A stretch of 64,000 nucleotides of DNA from Colletotrichum lupini (lineage: Eukaryota > Ascomycota > Sordariomycetes > Glomerellales > Glomerellaceae), in contig NC_064676.1 in the NCBI RefSeq assembly GCF_023278565.1, positions 4,588,001-4,652,000 on the forward strand, read 5' to 3'. The first letter of the stretch is position 1. Every line of letters begins with the position of its first letter. Positions 59,582-64,000 of the stretch are shown in pieces. A program made the translations under genes and the position numbers. The notes beneath the pieces were generated by a model. It searched no databases, was not told the DNA's origin, and saw only the letters and a program-made list of their open reading frames with translations.

Positions 59582-59617
59582 CCTGAGGTAAGGTAGGTAG
59601 GTACGGAGTACCTCAGG
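59582..59617. repeat. Inverted repeat with 9-bp arms
   Basis: CCTGAGGTA (59582-59590) and TACCTCAGG (59609-59617) are exact reverse complements with 18 bases between. The centre has AGGTA repeats and a TACGGAGTA. Confidence 0.75.
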
Positions 59618-59678
59618 ACGTACCTGCCGACGCAGATCTTGATTGCAATTGGCCTGCTGCTGAGAACTTTGCCTCGAG

Positions 59679-59694
59679 ACAGGTACGTACCTGT
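59679..59694. repeat. 16-bp perfect palindrome
   Basis: ACAGGTACGTACCTGT is its own reverse complement. It sits 175 nt upstream of the RRP46 start codon and 260 nt upstream of the PTPA start codon. Confidence 0.75.
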
Positions 59695-59868
59695 GGCTCG
59701 CCAACTTCATCCTAATTTTTCCTCCCGGAAGTTGCTTGAGGCAGGATATACAGGTTGTCGTTGTACTAATTCGCACTCGCTTTTCGAGCAAACCTCAAGG
59801 GAGAATTCCTAACTCACCAGTTCATTCCCTTGTTCTCATTCGCCAACATTGCCGCATCACCATTCGCC

Positions 59869-60753
59869 ATGACTCTCAATTCGAACCCCCAGGCCCGCAT
59901 CTCACATCTGCCGCGAGCAGATGGCTCGGCAACGTTTTCAAGAGGCGGCTATTGCGTGGTTGCGGCCGTCAATGGGCCGATTGAGGTCCAACGACGCGAC
60001 GAAAACCCCTTCGAATCAGTCGTTGATGTTATCGTACGACCTGCTGCAGGGGTCGGAGGTCAGACTGTCTTTCTTCTGGCACCTTGTGGTCAATTTTGCT
60101 CATACTCGTGACGACTATTTAGGCACAGGAGAACGCCAACTCGAGAACATTCTGCGGTCCGCCCTTCGCCAGCTGATTCCCGTCAAAAACTTCCCTCGAT
60201 GTCTTATTCAGGTTACGCTCCAGGTGACTGAGACGCCGCAGAATGACTATGCAAACAGCAAAGTAGTACAAGCTCAGTCTGTAAGTAATAAGTCCATCTC
60301 AGATATCTCAAAGCCACCGCCCAGTGTCGCCTATCGAGTGCTGTTGCTGACTATCCTACTCTACTAAAGAGTCTGCCTCTGCTACCGGCTCTCTTTCACA
60401 GCGCCATCCTGGCCTTGCTGTCGGCTGCTGTGCCTTTGAAGGCTATTGCCACATGTGCCACTTTGGCCGTTGTCCGGAAGGGTGACAAGATCATCGCTGA
60501 CCCGTCTCCTCTGGAGATTGACCAGTCAAAATCGCTTCACGTTGTCATCTTCACGTCGCAGAACGACCTGTTGTTGTTGGAGAGTGAGGGGACGTTCTCC
60601 ATGGCCGAGTGGGATGAGGTGATCAACAAAGGTCAATCAGTGTGCAGCCAACACCGTCAAGCGGAGCTAGGTGTCGCCATGGACGATGACAGCCAAGACG
60701 CAACCGACATGCAGCAGTTCATCCGGACCGTCATGGAATCAAAGGCTGCGTAA
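59869..60753 (+). CDS. rrp46: Exosome core subunit RRP46 (RNase PH fold)
   Basis: Rrp46 is one of six RNase PH-like subunits of the RNA exosome ring, which processes and degrades RNA in nucleus and cytosol. Three exons (59869-60058, 60123-60280, 60370-60753) join in frame to 243 residues, as expected for the family. The start reads ISHLPRADGSATFSRGG, typical of the RNase PH fold. GPIEVQRRDE and the first-domain strand VVDVIVRPAAG follow. Intron 1 then joins GERQLENILRSAL and LIQVTLQVTET. The second half has LPLLPALFHSAILALLSAAVPLKAIAT, a family landmark. Catalytic phosphate-binding residues of bacterial RNase PH are not evident, as in other eukaryotic ring subunits. Divergent from PTPA. Identification is good; RRP46 is preferred over RRP41 by the short N-terminus. 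Confidence 0.88.
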
Positions 60754-62953
60754 AATCAGCCCATCAATCGAAGTATGCAGGGTCTTGGAACCGCCGAGCG
60801 ACAACCGAGGCGCGGGTGGTTCCTTATTCAGGAGTTCCAGTGAAGGAGGGATATCGACACTGGCTCAATGTAATCGATGGTGAGAAGGACGATACCAACG
60901 AGCAACGCGCGGCATCGACGTCTCGCCTCTAGGCATCAGGGACTGCGTCCTTGTACCAAAAGGGGTGGTCTGGATTGGTTCACTCAGTTATCAACGGTGA
61001 GAACGACAGACTGGGGAGAGTATCGAAACGAGACGGCCGACGGGGTGGCAAGACGAATTATCATGAGGTTTCCTCAGGGGGAGAGCAACGATGACAGCAC
61101 CCGGAAACACTGTTGGAGCTGGGAGCCGGGGACCGGCTCGGCAATGGGCCTCTTCACAGGCTATCACTTATCACAAACGTCAGAAGCAGTAGCAACATGA
61201 CACGGAAGACAAGGGCCAGAAAGTCATCCCGCGGCCGATGTTGGGAAAGTAACTTACCCGGGTCAGGTCGCATATCAAAGTCAAGTAAAGTGGATTGGTT
61301 GTTATCGACGGCGTTGTTTGACCTGTTTGAAGGTCGCTGAAAATGCGGCGTGAGGCGGTGTTTCAGCTCGATCTCAGGGGTCCTGAAGCGGGCAGGGGCA
61401 CGGAGAAACCTGCGACAATGACAGGCCTCGAGGTTAGGAGCTACCGGGTGTTTCTGACCAGTACGTCTCCCGTCGCGGTGTTACCTTTGACCTTCTCCCG
61501 CCTGCGGAGGAAACTGGAAACGGCTCCGTGACCGTCTTCGGCGGGAGGGAGGATTGGGTGTCCTGCCTTTCTGCATCGGTCGGCACTGGAAAATGACACC
61601 ATTTTCCAGTGGGTGGAGTATCTCCTGTTTTACCTGGCGTACCTTAAATGCCCAGGCCTTCGGGTACCGTTGGTAGAAATTCTATTACCCTGAGAAGATC
61701 TCCCAGGTTATCAAGTCACTCCGTGCCTGAGATGGCGATGCCAAAAAACCATCCACGCAATAGTCTGGGTACCTATGAAATAAGGTGACCAATGAGTAGT
61801 AGCCGCCAAGAGCCACGGTTGGATACACCATACGAAGCGGCATGGCATTATATTGACTCTGCTCGGGGTGGCTTCGGGCCAGTTTAAGCATAACTGATGT
61901 TGGCATGCAAGTAGGGTCGGAATGCGGTAGTATGGTATTCGCGTCTCATCTTCCGGAGCAGCTTTCCTATCGTCTCCTTGCCTTTATTGCAGAAGCTCAA
62001 AGCCATGATCTTGGACTCCTGTCTTTCATCTTCATTGGCCTTCAGTAAGCAAAAGGAGTGACTTTTATCGTTGCGTATGCATGTGTTCCAGCTTGGTGGA
62101 CCCGGGCCTGTGACCGCTGTTCCGCTTAGCAGTTTGGGCGAAGGCAGTGCCGCAGAGCTTCTAGAACGTCGTGCCAGGAAGGCAGAGGCAGAGGTACCTT
62201 GACTTATCAGCGAGGAAGTTTCCCTATACAGTGTGATAACAGATTTTTGGGGTGTACCAAGCGCATGTGTTATCCAGTAACATGGGCCGGGTAACCGCCA
62301 GCCAAGGAGGTCCATGTACATACAAAAAATAATAACAAGGTAAGGTGGGAAGCGTGATGAGGTGAAGTAACCTAGGTGCTTAGGTATTAGGTAAGGTAGC
62401 TCTGTCCACGGCGGGCCAAAAAGCAGGCGGTGTTTGATCCGCATTAAGTCCAAACCAGCTCGACTCCTCCTTCCTTCTCCATGCAACGCTGATGATAACA
62501 ACAACAACAACGAGAACAACGGCGACAACCTAGGGACATGGGATTGTGCAACAACAGCAGTACGGGAGGTGGATTGTTGTCGAAAGCAGCACAGCCCTCA
62601 TTCGTACGCTCTGCAGGTTCCCACAGACAACGGACGGGAAACTTCATCTGCCATGTCTCTGATTATCTGATATCACCAAGGACCTCTACTATTTGTTGAA
62701 CACATCAGTGCTGGTCCAATATCATCTTGGCTAAGGCATCTCAAGGTCAGGTTCGTTCCGAGGAAAGTCTTGGCTTTCGGTTCTTCTTACACCTGGCCGA
62801 TTCTTGTCGTCGCATCCCCCACTTCACTCACTCACCTCGCCGGCGGTCGACGTTCTACCGGGTGGGATGCTCCAGATCTGCAAAGAGGTTTTCTCCCTGG
62901 AGTTCGACAAGCCATGATCTCCTCTCCTAGCAAGCCGTCCGTTCAGCTATTGG
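60754..62953. other. Intergenic region downstream of RRP46
   Basis: About 2.2 kb with no supportable gene. AGGTA-rich tracts lie at about 62338-62398. An AACAACAACAACAACGAGAACAAC-like trinucleotide run lies near 62492-62515 and underlies a long minus-strand frame with no ATG at its start. Confidence 0.4.
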
Positions 62954-63290
62954 ATGTCTCGGCGCTCCCCAAAGGTAATCGAGCCGTCCAGCAGCAATCG
63001 GGCTACCTCAGACGACAGCCTCGATCTGCAGATATCACACACACCTATCTACCACTGACCCTTGCTTCTTCTCTTCCTCTATCTTGCTGTCATCGGTGGA
63101 TCATTGTTGCCGTCTCGGGAAGCCTAGGACCGCCCAAGCCGAGCAGCAGCAGAGAGTCAAGGCTCACGTCCTCGAAACACACTGGCATAATGCAGTCCAT
63201 CACTGGAAGAGGATCTACCTAGATATTGCCCCTCGCTCAGGAACAGGACACAGGCCAAGTTGCGGCCTGCGTCTTCCAGCGGAAAGTTGA
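62954..63290 (+). CDS. Possible small basic protein, two exons
   Basis: A tentative gene. Exon 1 (62954-62974, MSRRSPK) ends at a GTAATC donor. A branch-like CTGAC, a long pyrimidine-rich stretch and an AAG acceptor at 63122 follow, with no earlier AG after the branch site. Exon 2 (63123-63290) continues in frame with PRTAQAEQQQRVKAHVLE and a His/Trp-rich segment THWHNAVHHWKRIYLD, then a short tail. The product would be 62 residues, basic and helical. The amphipathic helix looks non-random, but I recognise no family. A different splice or more exons are possible. A CA repeat follows just after the stop. Confidence 0.3.
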
Positions 63291-63308
63291 GGCCAGACCC
63301 GGCGGCGA

Positions 63309-63341
<33 letters not shown>

Positions 63342-64000
63342 TATGCACACGCACATGAAAGAAAACTCGCATGCCGTACCTTACTCGACTACAAACGAGT
63401 GATTCAGGAGAGAGTCAGAAGAGATGTTGCCGCCAGGATTTGTATAAGGTAGTATGGGATATGGGGAAAGACTTGTCATTTGAGACGACGGGAAACCGGA
63501 CAGATTGGTTGTTTCGCCTCCGACAATCCTGGCCTAGCGGCGTCCCAAACATGAGAGTGAGACTGCGCAAGCACCGGTCGATCAGGGCAAAGCAGAGACC
63601 AGATTGAAGCCGCATGGCTCTTTGGTTTCTACGCGTTGTGCGGATACCTAACCTCTGTCCAGTCGATAGCCACGGTTTTGGTGTTATCGCAATAGCCACC
63701 GGACCATCTATTGTGGCTGTCGCACTACCGTACGGGCATGCTTCCCATGCTGCCTCAGTATCGTGATCGCATGAATTGCTCTTGTCATTGGATCCAGCGA
63801 GCGCTAACTATTGTTACCGCTTGTTGGAGATAGTTCCACGTTGAACGCAGTCTGGCCTATGGTGTTAATTCTTCTCAATATTTCAACAGAAAGTAGAAAG
63901 TTCCAGTCAAGGGCCTCCGACAAATACAGTCGTGCACAGATCTGAGGTGACTCGATGGCTGGATATCGGACTGCCCGGTCTTTCTTACACTTTGTGGGTG
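63291..64000. other. Right-end intergenic DNA
   Basis: Starts with a CA/CG-type simple repeat. The rest has no supportable gene and runs to the window edge. Confidence 0.4.
63309..63357. repeat. CA/CG dinucleotide microsatellite
   Basis: Alternating purine-pyrimidine tract with CA runs and an internal CGCGCG stretch, interrupted by TATG. Alternating CA/CG of this type can adopt left-handed DNA and is prone to length change. Confidence 0.85.

Larger units (their letters stand above)
59420..59868. promoter_or_regulatory. Bidirectional promoter of PTPA and RRP46
   Basis: A 449-bp space between the start codons of two divergent genes. It contains two notable sequences: an inverted repeat with 9-bp arms (59582-59617) and a 16-bp perfect palindrome (59679-59694), both built on GGTA/TACC. 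A TACGGAGTA lies inside the first. The position makes a shared regulatory role plausible. Confidence 0.6.

Noticed and set aside
61884..62528. 214-codon minus-strand frame
   Set aside because: It begins without an ATG in a trinucleotide repeat (Leu/Ser run) and has no family features, so it is most likely chance.

Overview
The window is nuclear DNA of a filamentous ascomycete (Pezizomycotina, most likely a sordariomycete). The genes are eukaryotic, each with its own promoter. Introns are mostly 50-100 nt, with GTAAGT-like donors, CTAAC/CTGAC branch sites and YAG acceptors. Coding sequence is C-rich at third positions and promoters are pyrimidine-rich. The products are typically fungal: a TRPY-type channel, a secreted Ser/Thr-rich glycoprotein, a GH67 alpha-glucuronidase and a tyrosinase. 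I cannot fix the genus. No bacterial, viral or transposon coding sequence was recognised, and I found no tRNA, rRNA or CRISPR by eye.

Layout. 1.8-3.3 kb: enolase (+). 5.2-7.6 kb: TRPY/YVC1-like cation channel (+). 8.0-8.3 kb: small Cys-rich protein with a CAAX-like end (+). 9.8-12.5 kb: secreted GH67 alpha-glucuronidase (+). 12.9-13.8 kb: MTQ2-type methyltransferase (+), convergent with SmD1 (14.2-14.8 kb, -). 15.2-17.2 kb: tyrosinase (-). 18.7-22.5 kb: RNA polymerase I subunit RPA135 (-). 26.9-27.8 kb: ARL8 GTPase (+), convergent with a GT17 glycosyltransferase (29.8-30.9 kb, -). 33.4-35.1 kb: threonine aldolase (+). 37.4-39.6 kb: secreted GH37 trehalase (+). 40.5-41.6 kb: prohibitin-2 (+). 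42.2-42.8 kb: NEDD8/RUB1 (+), convergent with elongin A (43.3-44.6 kb, -). 45.5-46.7 kb: TFIIF beta (+), divergent from elongin A. 47.2-48.1 kb: HAD phosphatase (+). 48.4-49.0 kb: Cys-rich acidic protein (+). 54.2-55.2 kb: Ser/Pro-rich disordered protein (+). 56.1-57.9 kb: secreted Ser/Thr-rich protein with an apple-like C-terminus (+), convergent with the PTPA PP2A activator (58.1-59.4 kb, -). 59.9-60.8 kb: exosome subunit RRP46 (+), sharing a palindrome-rich promoter with PTPA. A possible 62-residue gene lies at 62.95-63.29 kb.

Most genes are housekeeping and do not form a metabolic cluster. Some neighbours are functionally related. Elongin A and TFIIF beta are both RNA polymerase II elongation factors and share an intergenic region; the adjacent NEDD8 gene encodes the modifier that activates cullin ligases of the elongin type. 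Three secreted enzymes (GH67, tyrosinase, trehalase) and one secreted Ser/Thr-rich protein suggest a plant-associated or saprophytic life.

Gene-poor stretches of 2-5 kb (22.5-26.9, 27.8-29.8, 30.9-33.4, 35.1-37.4, 49.0-54.2 and 60.8-64 kb) hold AGGTA/TACCT-rich tracts, dispersed TACGGAGTA motifs and short palindromes, but no gene I can defend beyond the one candidate. I did not find a clearly new multi-gene system. The best leads are a pair of short Cys-rich proteins starting Met-Cys, a GC-AG intron in NEDD8, a threonine aldolase with a short spliced first exon that supplies a presequence, and palindromes in the PTPA/RRP46 promoter. All exon boundaries were placed by eye from splice consensus and reading-frame continuity.
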